53,472 bases of DNA, from NCBI RefSeq assembly GCF_026107455.2, contig NZ_JAPCHY010000019.1, positions 1 through 53,472 on the forward strand, in the 5' to 3' direction. Origin of the DNA: Xanthomonas chitinilytica. GTDB taxonomy: Bacteria > Pseudomonadota > Gammaproteobacteria > Xanthomonadales > Xanthomonadaceae. A program made the translations under genes and the position numbers. Below, in pieces: positions 26,487 through 37,222 of this stretch. A model generated the notes under the pieces. The model ran no database searches. It was not told the origin of the DNA and was given only the letters and a program-made list of their open reading frames with translations. Numbering within the stretch: position 1 is the stretch's first letter; each line of letters starts with the position of its first letter.

Positions 26487-26670
26487 GGGACTTCCCCTTG
26501 CATGGCGTTACCCCCTGTCAGGGCAGGATAGACATCGTTGTCATCGGGAATCTGTGATTGGGTCGCGAAAAGCGGGTACCGACTGCGCGGAGGGCTCCGG
26601 CGGGCAGGAGCGACGGAGCACCGGCCAGGGAGTGCCCGCCGGCGACGTGCCGCCACCGGAAAGGGAACTT

Positions 26671-26694
26671 GTCGCCGTCGCCGTCGCCGTCGCC
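26671..26694. repeat. Hexanucleotide microsatellite (GTCGCC)x4
   Basis: Four exact copies of GTCGCC in tandem in non-coding DNA, followed by GCC. A simple-sequence tract that could vary in length by slippage; no gene reads across it. Confidence 0.8.
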
Positions 26695-26750
26695 GCCCGG
26701 CGATGAGGCCGGTGGCTGGCATGGCGCCTGCCTTGTCTGCGGCAAACAAT

Positions 26751-26836
26751 CCGTCATTCCCGCGAAGGCGGGAAACCACGGATGACCAGGCGCCGGGCGC
26801 TGTCGTTGGAGCTCCCGCCTTCGTGGGAATGACGGG
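26751..26836. repeat. Inverted pair of CGTCATTCCCGC(GAAGGCGG) repeats
   Basis: CCGTCATTCCCGCGAAGGCG starts at 26751, and its imperfect reverse complement (CCGCCTTCGTGGGAATGACG) ends at 26836. Each half is itself a hairpin (CCCGC GAAG GCGGG). This is a widespread type of dispersed intergenic repeat in high-GC proteobacteria. The two halves face each other about 35 bp apart, as in REP doublets or small MITEs. Confidence 0.65.
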
Positions 26837-26870
26837 GGTCGGGAGGGCCTTGCCGGGGAGCGGAAACGCA

Positions 26871-26894
26871 AAGGGCGCGGAATCCCGCGCCCTT
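26871..26894 (-). terminator. topA terminator hairpin
   Basis: A perfect 10-bp stem AAGGGCGCGG/CCGCGCCCTT around AATC, 55 bp past the topA stop on the minus strand. The T run after it is broken (TTTGCGTTT), so it is a probable rather than a strong terminator. Confidence 0.6.
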
Positions 26895-26948
26895 CCTCCT
26901 GCCTGCGTTCCGTCGCGGCCAGGGCGTCGTGCCCGGCCATCGCCGGCG

Positions 26949-29402
<2,454 letters not shown>

Positions 29403-29495
29403 GTTCTTCGGTTCTGAGGGCGGGCGCCCCGGGGGCGCTAGGGTGGCGCAAACGCACGCGTTAGTGAAGTGAAATGGGCCGATCTGGATAAGCCG

Positions 29496-29518
29496 ACGCC
29501 CGGGCAGGGCCCGGGCGT
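29496..29518. other. GC hairpin between topA and the RDD gene
   Basis: ACGCCCGGGC and its exact reverse complement GCCCGGGCGT flank a three-base loop. It lies 71 bp after the stop of the RDD gene and 94 bp before the topA start (both minus strand). There is no clear T run, so it may be a weak terminator or a processing/attenuation structure in the topA leader. Confidence 0.45.
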
Positions 29519-29588
29519 TCAGCTTTCGTCCTTATTAGAGGAATCACGCCGCGGCCCCGCTGTCAAGCGGTGGCCCCCGGGCGCGACC

Positions 29589-30488
29589 TCAGTTGAACTG
29601 GCTGGCGGCGATGCCGATCACCGCCAGGATGGCGAAGACGCCGATCGCCAGCAGCACGCCGAAGATGGCCAGCACCACGATGGTGACCGTACCCAGCCCG
29701 CGCTGCTGCCACTCCGGATGCTCGGTGAAGGCCCACTTGTCCACCACCAGCGTGTCGCAGAGCATGTCGTGCAGGCCCTGCTTGCGCTCGGTGAAGGCGG
29801 CCATCACATAGCCGATGCACAGGATCAGGCCGCTGAGCAGGGCGGCGAAGTAGCGGCCGATGCCGCGGGCGATGGAGATGCGTTCGCCGTTGAGGCGGAC
29901 CACCTTGATGCCCACCGCCATCTTGCCGGGCGTGGCGCGGTTGACCGAGGCGTGGAAGCCGGCGTAGTACGCCGCCGCCAGGGCGATGGACAGCAGGTTG
30001 GTCACCAGCTGGATCAGGATGAAGCCGGCGCCGGCCATGTTGTCGCCCATCCCGGCAAAGCCGATTCCCATCACCGCGCCGATGACCATGCCGATCACGC
30101 CGCCGACGATGCCGACGATGATGCTGTCGATGAAGTAGGCCGCCACCCGCTTCCAGAAGCCGGCATAGACCACTTCGCCGCCCAGCACGACGTTGCTGTC
30201 GTCCCGCAGCGCCGCCGCCGGTGCGGCGTACGGGGTGTAGGTGGCGGTACCGTTCTCGATGGCGCTGTAGTCGCCGCGCAGGTCGACGCCGGTGCTGGCC
30301 GTGGCCGGGTTCTGCAGCCCCAGCTCGTCGACGAAGTCCGACAGCGGCTTCCATTCGGACAGGCCTTCGCGCCAGACCAGCGATGCCAGCGTCATTTCGC
30401 CGCGCTGGAACTGCCCGCGCAGGGTTTCGGTCGCAATCGGGCCGTGCCGCTGCCGCTGGGCATCAGCGTAATACCACTCGCTCATCAT
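29589..30488 (-). CDS. GYF_2-domain plus RDD-family membrane protein
   Basis: 299 residues. Residues 1-50 match the GYF_2 domain (EWYYADAQRQRHGPI, LASLVWREGLSEWKPL), a small peptide-binding-like fold. Residues about 108-245 form the RDD domain: membrane segments with the Arg and Asp signature (FWKRVAAYFIDSI; ATPGKMAVGIKVV; RYFAALLSG), then one more C-terminal helix (about 268-295). RDD proteins are poorly known; some act in ion exchange. Two ATGs are adjacent (30488, 30485); GGGGA lies upstream. It shares its GYF_2 domain with the gene just upstream, suggesting shared function. Confidence 0.82.
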   Translation of the reverse strand: MMSEWYYADAQRQRHGPIATETLRGQFQRGEMTLASLVWREGLSEWKPLSDFVDELGLQNPATASTGVDLRGDYSAIENGTATYTPYAAPAAALRDDSNVVLGGEVVYAGFWKRVAAYFIDSIIVGIVGGVIGMVIGAVMGIGFAGMGDNMAGAGFILIQLVTNLLSIALAAAYYAGFHASVNRATPGKMAVGIKVVRLNGERISIARGIGRYFAALLSGLILCIGYVMAAFTERKQGLHDMLCDTLVVDKWAFTEHPEWQQRGLGTVTIVVLAIFGVLLAIGVFAILAVIGIAASQFN

Positions 30489-30523
30489 CTATTCCCCGTG
30501 TGTAAATCCTGGCCGGGCGTACT

Positions 30524-31252
30524 TCAGCCGCGGCATTCCATTGGCAGGTACTTGTCGTCCACTTCGGCGCTGCATTCCCAGTCGCCGCTGTCGGTATCGT
30601 AGTCCAGCCAGATCGCCTTGCCATGCAGTTGCGCCTTGCCCGGAACCCGCAGCAGCGCTTCCAGGCCGCAATGGCCATTGTCGAAACGACCGATGCGGAC
30701 CGTGTCGATCCCGTCCCCGGCATAGCTTTCCGGGGCGCCGAAACCGCTGTCGTCGTTGACCGGGCAACGGCCGTGTTCGGCGACGAATTCGGCGATCTGG
30801 AACTTGAGCGGTACCAGTTGCAGATGGGCGGCGGTGGTCTTGGCGCGCAGCGTGTAGTCCTGGTAGGCGGGCAGCGCGATGGCGGCGAGGACGCCGAGGA
30901 TCGCGATCAGGAAAAGGCCGGCCACCGCGCCGACGATGCCGACGATGGCGCAGCCGGACAGGCCCTGCTTCGGCGGTGCGGCGCTGGCGGCGGCAGCCGG
31001 TGCCGCAGGCGCGACCGGCGGCAGCTGCGGCGGCATCGGCGCCGCGACGGTTTCGATGCTTTCGGTGGCGGAAGGTTCGGCCAGGCCCAGCTCGCCGGCG
31101 ACCGCGCGCAGCGGCTGCCAGTTGTCCATGCCCTCGCGCCAGACCAGGGTGTCCAGCGCGATCCGGCCGGAACGGAACAGTTCGGCAATCTCCTCCGCGG
31201 CCAGCGGTCCGCGCCGCTCGCGGTTGCCTTCCGCGTAAAACCACTGACTCAC
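30524..31252 (-). CDS. GYF_2-domain protein fused to a pilin-like segment
   Basis: 242 residues. The N-terminal GYF_2 domain (about 1-50; QWFYAEGNRERRGPL, LDTLVWREGMDNWQPL) is followed by an Ala/Pro linker and a hydrophobic helix (about 103-130) reading FLIAILGVLAAIALPAYQDY, very like the N-terminal helix of type IV pilins but internal and without the usual GFTLIE cleavage site. The C-terminal globular part has paired cysteines (CPVN, HCGL, WEC, MEC) as in pilin-like folds. It is 35 bp upstream of the GYF_2-RDD gene, so the two are likely an operon. Function unknown. Confidence 0.75.
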   Translation of the reverse strand: MSQWFYAEGNRERRGPLAAEEIAELFRSGRIALDTLVWREGMDNWQPLRAVAGELGLAEPSATESIETVAAPMPPQLPPVAPAAPAAAASAAPPKQGLSGCAIVGIVGAVAGLFLIAILGVLAAIALPAYQDYTLRAKTTAAHLQLVPLKFQIAEFVAEHGRCPVNDDSGFGAPESYAGDGIDTVRIGRFDNGHCGLEALLRVPGKAQLHGKAIWLDYDTDSGDWECSAEVDDKYLPMECRG

Positions 31253-31289
31253 GCAATGCTCCTTGTGCTTCCGTGCAGGCCGTGTCCGG

Positions 31290-31763
31290 TCAGTGCAGCG
31301 GTTCGGGTTCGTCGACGAACATCTGGGTTTCCATCCAGGCGTAGGCGGCCTCGGCGCCGGGCTGGTTGAACAGGACCATCAACACCACCCACTTGAGGTC
31401 GTCCAGGTCCAGTTCGTCCTGGTCCAGCGCCATCGCCCGGTCCAGCACCAGCTCGCGCTGGTCGGCGTCGAGGATGCCGTGCTGTTCCAGGAACAGCAGG
31501 AAGCCGCGGCACTCCACGTCCAGCTTGTCCAGCTCCGGGCCGTGGTAGACCCGCACCGGCCCGTCCACCCGCGGCTGCGCCACGCCCGGCCGCTGTTCGG
31601 CCAGCGCATCGAGCCAGTCGAAGGCCTTGTTGATCTCGGCGGGGCTGAAACCGGCCTGGATCAGGCCGTTCTGCAGGGAGTCGCGGTCGCGAACGAGGTC
31701 GGCGTCCTCGCTGAAGTAGTGTTCGAACAGGTACAGCAGGACATCCAGAATGCTCTCTTTCAT
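31290..31763 (-). CDS. smg: Smg protein (DUF494)
   Basis: 157 residues beginning [17 protein letters not shown], with [13 protein letters not shown] and [14 protein letters not shown], all characteristic of Smg/DUF494. Acidic, cytoplasmic, function unknown. It is always found next to dprA; here it follows dprA by 18 bp on the same strand, so they form an operon. In E. coli the same pair is next to def-fmt. Confidence 0.93.
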   Translation of the reverse strand: MKESILDVLLYLFEHYFSEDADLVRDRDSLQNGLIQAGFSPAEINKAFDWLDALAEQRPGVAQPRVDGPVRVYHGPELDKLDVECRGFLLFLEQHGILDADQRELVLDRAMALDQDELDLDDLKWVVLMVLFNQPGAEAAYAWMETQMFVDEPEPLH

Positions 31764-31781
31764 TGCCCTCGGCCTGCGTCG

Positions 31782-32954
31782 CTAGACGCTGTGGGAGGTG
31801 AAGGAACCCGAGGTGCGGACGTAGCGACCATGTGCGGCCGATACCCGGCCCTCCAGTTCCATGACCAGCAGCATGGAGGACAGCGCTGCGGCCGTCAATC
31901 CAGTTCGCTCGATCAATGAATCCATACCGGTTGGGTCGTGGCCCAGCGCCTGCCACAAGCGCTGGTAGTCCGGGTCCGGCGGGTCGTAGGCCGGCATGGA
32001 CGCCGGCTGTGCCGTTTCAGTGGGGGCGGACAGCCGGATCCGCAAGGTCCGGGCCAGTTCCGCGGCCATCGGCGCCACCCCGGACAGGACTTCGGCCGGG
32101 CTTTCGACCAGGCCGGCGCCGTCGCGGATCAGGCGGTGGCAGCCGCGTGCCAGCGGATTGTCGACCGAGCCGGGCAGGGCGAACACCTCGCGCCCGGCCT
32201 CGGCGGCCAGGCGGGCGGTGATCAGCGCGCCGGAACGCTCGGCCGCTTCGATCACCAGCGTCCCCAGCGACAGCCCGGCCAGGATCCGGTTGCGGGCCGG
32301 GAAGTGGCCCGGGCGCGCCCCGGTTCCGGGCGGATGCTCGCTGACCACCGCGCCGCGGGCGGCGATGCGCCGGTGCAGGCCGGCATGGTGGCGGGGATAC
32401 ACCTGGTCCAGGCCGGTTCCGACGACGGCCAGGGTCAGCCCGTGCGGGCTGGCCAGCGCGGCCTCATGGGCGGCCGCGTCGATTCCGGCCGCCAGGCCGC
32501 TGGCCACCGCCATGCCCGCCCCGGCCAGGGCATGGGCGAAGCGGCGGGCATGGTCGCGGCCGCCCGGGCTGGGCGAGCGGCTGCCGACCACGGCGATGGC
32601 CGGGTGCCAGAGCGCGGAGGGGTCGCCGTCGACGAACAGTGCCAGCGGCGGCGCGGGGCTTTGCCGCAGCAGGGGCGGATAGTCGGGGTGGTGCCAGCCG
32701 ATCAGGTGGTGCTGCGGCTGCTGCAGCCAGCGCAGGCCACGTTGCAATGCGTCGGGGTCGGGGTTCGCCAGCCGGGCGCATTGTCCGGGAGCGCAGCCGG
32801 CGGCTTTCCAGGCACGCAGGCCGGCCTCCAGCGCGGCCTGCGGGTCGCCGAAGCGGGCGAGCAGCTGCCGTCGCGGGGCGCCGGCACCGCCGGCCAGTAC
32901 CAGGATCAGCGATGCCCGCAGCCATTCCGGCGGGAGAGGGAGGGCGGTTTCCAT
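31782..32954 (-). CDS. dprA: DNA processing protein DprA/Smf
   Basis: 390 residues. DprA receives incoming single-stranded DNA during natural transformation and loads RecA. The Rossmann-like DprA core is visible at about 90-300: IAVVGSRSPSPGGRDHARRF, SGLAAGIDAAAH, VGTGLDQVYPRHH, SEHPPGTGARPGHFPARNRI and SGALITARLAAE. An N-terminal helical region and a C-terminal winged-helix-like DML1/DprA domain (about 330-385) complete the long form. ATG at 32954 (METALPLPPEW). It follows the LysM gene by about 77 bp with a large hairpin between them. Confidence 0.95.
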   Translation of the reverse strand: METALPLPPEWLRASLILVLAGGAGAPRRQLLARFGDPQAALEAGLRAWKAAGCAPGQCARLANPDPDALQRGLRWLQQPQHHLIGWHHPDYPPLLRQSPAPPLALFVDGDPSALWHPAIAVVGSRSPSPGGRDHARRFAHALAGAGMAVASGLAAGIDAAAHEAALASPHGLTLAVVGTGLDQVYPRHHAGLHRRIAARGAVVSEHPPGTGARPGHFPARNRILAGLSLGTLVIEAAERSGALITARLAAEAGREVFALPGSVDNPLARGCHRLIRDGAGLVESPAEVLSGVAPMAAELARTLRIRLSAPTETAQPASMPAYDPPDPDYQRLWQALGHDPTGMDSLIERTGLTAAALSSMLLVMELEGRVSAAHGRYVRTSGSFTSHSV

Positions 32955-32977
32955 CGCCACAGGCTGGAGCGGATACG

Positions 32978-33003
32978 ACGACGGCGCCCTAGGGCGCCGT
33001 CGT
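32978..33003. terminator. 26-bp perfect palindrome between the LysM gene and dprA
   Basis: ACGACGGCGCCCT followed directly by AGGGCGCCGTCGT makes a 13-bp perfect inverted repeat. On RNA it gives a very strong hairpin starting 28 bp after the LysM gene stop. A T run is absent, so it may act as an RNA 3' end, an attenuator before dprA, or a DNA-binding palindrome. Confidence 0.5.
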
Positions 33004-33031
33004 GTTGCTGCGTAGGATTTTCCCGCGACGC

Positions 33032-34156
33032 TTACTGCGCGTCCGGATGCTTTAGCTCGTAGCCGACCTTGGCCGACTTCACGCCTTCCATCACCAGCGC
33101 GTAGCTGACCTTGTCGAAGGTGCGGAACACCATCGCATGGGCGGCGTACTCGTCGGGCAGGCTGAGGCGGCCGGCGCCGTCCTTCAGCGCATCGTCCATC
33201 CGCGAGGAGTTCGGGTAGCGCTTCTTGTGGGTGATGTGGCTGCCCTGGCGCCAGACCGAGAACACGGTGCCGTTGTCGATGCCGTCGCGGGCGCCGGCGG
33301 AGATGGCGATCACGTCGCGCGGACCGGCCACGGTGAAGGCGTCGGCCACCGCCAGTACCCGCAGCCCGCCGTCGAGAAGCTGGGCGGCCGGCGCGTGCGG
33401 GATGAACTGCAGGTCGTACGGATTGGCCTGGACCGGCACGATGCGGTCGCCGGCGCGTACCTCGCGGCCGCTGTCCTGCAGCAGCAGGGTGGTCACGTCG
33501 CTGTCGCCGCCGGCGGCACGGGTGATGGTGCCGACGTTGACCTGGGCCAGCTCGTAGCCGAGCAACTCGCGGCGCTCGCTGGGAGCGACGTAGTTCTTCC
33601 ACAGGTTGCCGCTGCCCGGAGTGGCGTTGCCGTGGGCGTTCAGGTCCTCGGTCGGCTTGGGCAGCGCGAAGCGCACCGTCGGCCGCACCACCGCGTAGCG
33701 CTCGCCGGGCTGGGCGTAGTCCAGTCCATGCACGTAGGCCAGCTGGCCGGCGCTGGCGCGCAGCCGGTTGTCTTCCAGGCCGACCACGTAGGGCAGTTCC
33801 TGGAAGCTGTCGACCACGCTCAGGTTCTTCAGGAACGGTTCGACGTCGGCCAGCGGAATGGCGTTGATCGGCGCTTCCTCGCGCGCACCCGGCTGGGCCA
33901 CGACGCGGTCGAGGTAGGCCAGGCTGAGCACGTCGCCCGGGTAGATCAGGTGCGGATTCTTGACCTGCGGGTTTGCCTGCCAGATTTCCGGCCACAGCCA
34001 CGGCTTCTTGAGGAAGCGCGCGGAGATGTCCCACAGCGTATCGCCCTTCTGCACCACGTAGGTGTCAGGGTGTGCGGCGGTCATTTCGACGGCGGCAGCA
34101 TAGGACGCGACGGTCAGCATCGCGACGGCCGCGACCGTACGGATTTGTTTAAACAT
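33032..34156 (-). CDS. Secreted LysM-domain protein
   Basis: 374 residues with a signal peptide (AVAMLTVASYAAA, about 9-21) and one LysM domain near 33-80 (TYVVQKGDTLWDISARFL, WPEIWQANPQVKNPHLIYPGD), which binds peptidoglycan. The remaining 280 residues form a conserved but uncharacterised domain. Homologues lie upstream of dprA-smg in many gammaproteobacteria and betaproteobacteria. ATG at 34156. It is divergent from def; the 130-bp gap contains ACTATAGT (34193-34200), a palindromic -10-like box that could serve either direction. Confidence 0.9.
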   Translation of the reverse strand: MFKQIRTVAAVAMLTVASYAAAVEMTAAHPDTYVVQKGDTLWDISARFLKKPWLWPEIWQANPQVKNPHLIYPGDVLSLAYLDRVVAQPGAREEAPINAIPLADVEPFLKNLSVVDSFQELPYVVGLEDNRLRASAGQLAYVHGLDYAQPGERYAVVRPTVRFALPKPTEDLNAHGNATPGSGNLWKNYVAPSERRELLGYELAQVNVGTITRAAGGDSDVTTLLLQDSGREVRAGDRIVPVQANPYDLQFIPHAPAAQLLDGGLRVLAVADAFTVAGPRDVIAISAGARDGIDNGTVFSVWRQGSHITHKKRYPNSSRMDDALKDGAGRLSLPDEYAAHAMVFRTFDKVSYALVMEGVKSAKVGYELKHPDAQ

Positions 34157-34286
34157 GATTGCGATCTGCCTGATTCCCCAACAGGTTGGCGCACTATAGT
34201 CCAGAAACCGGGGCGTAGCGCAAGCGTTGGCGCTAGAATTGAGACGCCTTGCCGAATTGTCCGGCGCTCCCCATATCGGTATCGCT

Positions 34287-34799
34287 ATGGCCATACTCAC
34301 CATTCTCGAATTTCCCGACCCCCGCCTGCGCACCAAGGCGGTGCCGATGGCGGCTGCCGAAGTGACCACTCCGGCGTTCCAGAAACTGCTCGACGACATG
34401 TTCGAAACCATGTACGAGGCCCCCGGCATCGGCCTTGCGGCCAGCCAGGTGGACGTGCACAAGCGCTTCATGGTCATCGACGTGAGCGAGGAGAAGAACG
34501 CCCCGCAGGTGTTCATCAACCCCGAGATCGTCGAAAAGGAAGGCGGCCAGGTGTACCAGGAGGGCTGCCTGTCGGTCCCGGGCATCTTCGCCGACGTGAC
34601 CCGCGCCAACTCCATCGTGGTGCGCTACCTGGACCGCGAGGGCCAGTCGCGCGAGCTGGCCACCGACGGCCTGCTGGCGGTGTGCATCCAGCACGAGATG
34701 GACCACCTGGACGGCAAGCTGTTCATCGACTACCTGTCGCCGCTCAAGCGCGAGATGGTGCGCAAGAAGCTGGCCAAGCAGCGCAAGCACGTCGCCTGA
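34287..34799 (+). CDS. def: Peptide deformylase
   Basis: 170-residue metalloenzyme that removes the N-formyl group from new proteins. All three motifs are intact: GIGLAASQ (about 45-52), EGCLSVPG with the Cys ligand, and QHEMDHLDG with two His ligands and the catalytic Glu. ATG at 34287 ([11 protein letters not shown]). First gene of def-fmt-rsmB, although 140 bp separate it from fmt, with a terminator-like hairpin in the gap. Confidence 0.97.
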   Translation: MAILTILEFPDPRLRTKAVPMAAAEVTTPAFQKLLDDMFETMYEAPGIGLAASQVDVHKRFMVIDVSEEKNAPQVFINPEIVEKEGGQVYQEGCLSVPGIFADVTRANSIVVRYLDREGQSRELATDGLLAVCIQHEMDHLDGKLFIDYLSPLKREMVRKKLAKQRKHVA

Positions 34800-34893
34800 A
34801 GCGGTCGGCGGGAGCCCCCCGGCCGCGGTGATGCCGCCGTGCGGCCGGCCGCCATCGCGGGCAGGCCCGCGCCGCCGAACGATCTTCCCCCTG

Positions 34894-34917
34894 CGGCGCC
34901 GGCCCCGGCGCCGTTTT
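34894..34917 (+). terminator. Terminator-like hairpin between def and fmt
   Basis: CGGCGCCGG and CCGGCGCCG (34894-34902, 34905-34913) form a 9-bp stem directly followed by TTTT at 34914-34917, only 23 bp before the fmt start codon. It could partly end def transcripts or hide the fmt ribosome site. The very short loop (two bases) would in practice open to about six. Confidence 0.5.
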
Positions 34918-34939
34918 CCTTTCCGTCATTGGACCTGCC

Positions 34940-35863
34940 ATGAGAATCGTGTTTGCCGGCACCCCGGACTTCGCCGTGCCCTGCCTGCGCGCCGCCGCGC
35001 GCCACAACGAAGTGGTGGCCGTCTACACCCAGCCCGACCGCCCGGCCGGCCGCGGCCGCGGGCTGATGCCGCCGCCGGTCAAGCGCGAGGCCGTCGAGCG
35101 CGGGATTCCCGTGTTCCAGCCGGAAACGCTCAAGGACGCCGCCGCCCAGGAGCAGCTGCGGGCGCTGCAGCCGGACCTGATGGTGGTGGTGGCCTACGGC
35201 CTGATCCTGCCGCGGGCGGTGCTGGCGATTCCCACCCATGGCTGCTGGAACGTGCACGCCTCGCTGCTGCCGCGCTGGCGCGGCGCCGCGCCGATCCAGC
35301 GCGCGATCGAGGCCGGCGATGCCGAGACCGGCGTATGCCTGATGCAGATGGAGGCCGGGCTGGATACCGGGCCGGTGCTGCTGGCGCAGAAGACCCCGAT
35401 CGCGGAAACCGACACCGGCGGCCAGCTGCACGACCGCCTGGCCGAGCTGGGCGCGCGGGTGCTGGCCGACGGGCTGGGCCTGCTGCGGGCGGGCCTGAAG
35501 CCGGTCGCGCAGCCGCAGCCCGAGGCCGGCGTCAGCTATGCGCACAAGCTGGACAAGGCGCAGGCCCGGCTGGACTGGAGCGAGGATGCGGTGGCGCTGG
35601 CCCGCCGCGTGCGCGCGTTCAACCCGTGGCCGGTCGCCGAGGCGGTGCTGGCCGGCGAGCGCCTGCGCATCCATGGCGCGGTGGCGATCGCCGACAACCG
35701 TGGGCGGCCGCCGGGCACGGTGCTGGCCGCGTCGAAGGACGGGATCGACATCGCCTGCGGCCAGGGCGCGCTGCGCCTGCGCGTGGTGCAGCGCGAGGGC
35801 GGCAAGGCGATCACCGCCGCCGACTATCTCAACGCCCGCCGCGACCTGGCGGTCGAGGCCTGA
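34940..35863 (+). CDS. fmt: Methionyl-tRNA formyltransferase
   Basis: 307 residues; formylates initiator Met-tRNA using 10-formyl-tetrahydrofolate. Motifs: [10 protein letters not shown] at the start, [10 protein letters not shown] loop, catalytic [19 protein letters not shown] (Asn104, His106) and LDTGPVL (Asp142), plus a C-terminal OB-like tRNA-binding domain. Length matches the family. It pairs with def upstream and rsmB downstream (4 bp gap), the classical def-fmt-rsmB order. Confidence 0.97.
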   Translation: MRIVFAGTPDFAVPCLRAAARHNEVVAVYTQPDRPAGRGRGLMPPPVKREAVERGIPVFQPETLKDAAAQEQLRALQPDLMVVVAYGLILPRAVLAIPTHGCWNVHASLLPRWRGAAPIQRAIEAGDAETGVCLMQMEAGLDTGPVLLAQKTPIAETDTGGQLHDRLAELGARVLADGLGLLRAGLKPVAQPQPEAGVSYAHKLDKAQARLDWSEDAVALARRVRAFNPWPVAEAVLAGERLRIHGAVAIADNRGRPPGTVLAASKDGIDIACGQGALRLRVVQREGGKAITAADYLNARRDLAVEA

Positions 35864-35867
35864 GCCG

Positions 35868-37202
35868 GTGTCGTCGGCGACGGACAAGGGGCGTTCCACG
35901 CAGGTGCCGGGCGTCGCCACCCGGGCGCTGGCCGCGCGCGTGCTGGCGGCGGTGGTCGGCAATGGCCGCTCGCTGAAGGCCGAGCTGGCCGCGGCGCTGC
36001 CGACGCTGGACGACAGCCGCGACCGCGCGCTGCTGGAGGCGATCTGCTTCGCGGCGTTGCGCCGCCGGGTCGCCTACGACGCGGCCCTGCGGCAATGGAT
36101 GCAGAGACCGCTGGGGCGTCGCGACGAGGACCTGCGCGGGCTGCTGATGGCCGGTTTCGCCCAGCTCGACGTGCTCGACCTGCCGGCGCACGCGGCGCTG
36201 TCGGCCACCGTCGAGGCGGCGCGCGCGCTGGGCCGCGAGCGCCAGGCCGGGATGGTCAATGCGCTGCTGCGGCGTGCCCAGCGCGAAGGATTCCCGGTGC
36301 TGCCGGCGGCCAAGGCATGGCCGTCCTGGCTGCGCGAGCGGGTCTGGCGCGACTGGCCGGACCAGGCCGAGGCGGTCTTCGAGGCCAGCCTGCAGCCGGC
36401 GCCGTTGTGGCTGCGGGTGAACCGCCAGCGGCAATCGCGTCACGCCTACCTGGAGGGATTGCATGCGGCCGGGATCGCGGCCGAGGCCTCGCCGCTGACG
36501 GCCGATGCCATCCGCCTGCCGGTGGCGGTGGCGGTGGCCGCGCTGCCCGGCTTCGGCGACGGCGCGGTATCGGTCCAGGACCTGTCGGCGCAGCAGGTGG
36601 CCGATGCGCTGGCGCCCGAACCCGGCGCGCGGGTGCTGGACGCCTGCGCCGCTCCGGGCGGCAAGTCGGCGCACCTGCTCGAGCGCGACCCGCAGCTGCG
36701 GCTGCTGGCGCTGGACGTGGATGCGCGGCGGCTGCAGCGCATCGCCGATACCTTCGCCCGCACCGGCGTCGGCGAGCGGGCCGAGGTCCGCGCCGCCGAC
36801 GCTTCCGACCCCGCCGGCTGGTGGGATGGCGAACCGTTCGACGCGGTGCTGCTGGACGCGCCGTGTTCGGCCACCGGCATCGTCCGCCGCCAGCCCGACG
36901 TGCTGCTGCACCGGCGCCCGGAGGACATCGATGCGCTGGCGGCCCTGCAGGCGCGGCTGCTGGATGCGGCGTGGCGGGTGCTGCGGCCCGGCGGCGCGCT
37001 GGTCTACGCCACCTGCTCGCTGCTGAAGCAGGAGAACCAGCAGCAGGTGCAGGCGTTCCTGGCGCGCACCGCCGATGCCCGCATCGAACCGCTGTCCGCG
37101 GCCTTCGGCCATGATGTCGCCGGCACCCGCCAGCGGCTGCCCGGCGAGCACGGCGGCGACGGCTTTTTCTATGCGCGGATGGTGAAGCAGGATTTGACCT
37201 GA
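35868..37202 (+). CDS. rsmB: 16S rRNA (cytosine-967-C5) methyltransferase RsmB
   Basis: 444 residues. An N-terminal NusB-like helical domain (about 15-140) is followed by a SAM-dependent methyltransferase domain: [14 protein letters not shown] (SAM loop), [18 protein letters not shown] with one catalytic Cys and [11 protein letters not shown] with the second. The start is a GTG at 35868, four bases after the fmt stop; there is no in-frame ATG that would give a full N-terminus without entering fmt. Final gene of the def-fmt-rsmB run, though the glycosyltransferase gene starts only 20 bp later. Confidence 0.94.
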   Translation: MSSATDKGRSTQVPGVATRALAARVLAAVVGNGRSLKAELAAALPTLDDSRDRALLEAICFAALRRRVAYDAALRQWMQRPLGRRDEDLRGLLMAGFAQLDVLDLPAHAALSATVEAARALGRERQAGMVNALLRRAQREGFPVLPAAKAWPSWLRERVWRDWPDQAEAVFEASLQPAPLWLRVNRQRQSRHAYLEGLHAAGIAAEASPLTADAIRLPVAVAVAALPGFGDGAVSVQDLSAQQVADALAPEPGARVLDACAAPGGKSAHLLERDPQLRLLALDVDARRLQRIADTFARTGVGERAEVRAADASDPAGWWDGEPFDAVLLDAPCSATGIVRRQPDVLLHRRPEDIDALAALQARLLDAAWRVLRPGGALVYATCSLLKQENQQQVQAFLARTADARIEPLSAAFGHDVAGTRQRLPGEHGGDGFFYARMVKQDLT

Positions 37203-37222
37203 GCCGTTTATCATCGCGCCCC

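Larger units (their letters stand above)
26487..26948. other. 462-bp spacer carrying dispersed repeats
   Basis: Lies between the LPMO gene and the topA stop. It contains a (GTCGCC)4 tract at 26671-26694, an inverted pair of CGTCATTCCCGC-type repeats at 26751-26836 and the topA terminator at 26871-26894. No gene was found. Confidence 0.6.

Noticed and set aside
34185..34223. A firm promoter call at the ACTATAGT box between the LysM gene and def
   Set aside because: The -10-like box is symmetric, and the best -35 for the minus strand (TTGCGC) is 19 bp away; no good -35 for the plus strand. Mentioned in the gene entry only.
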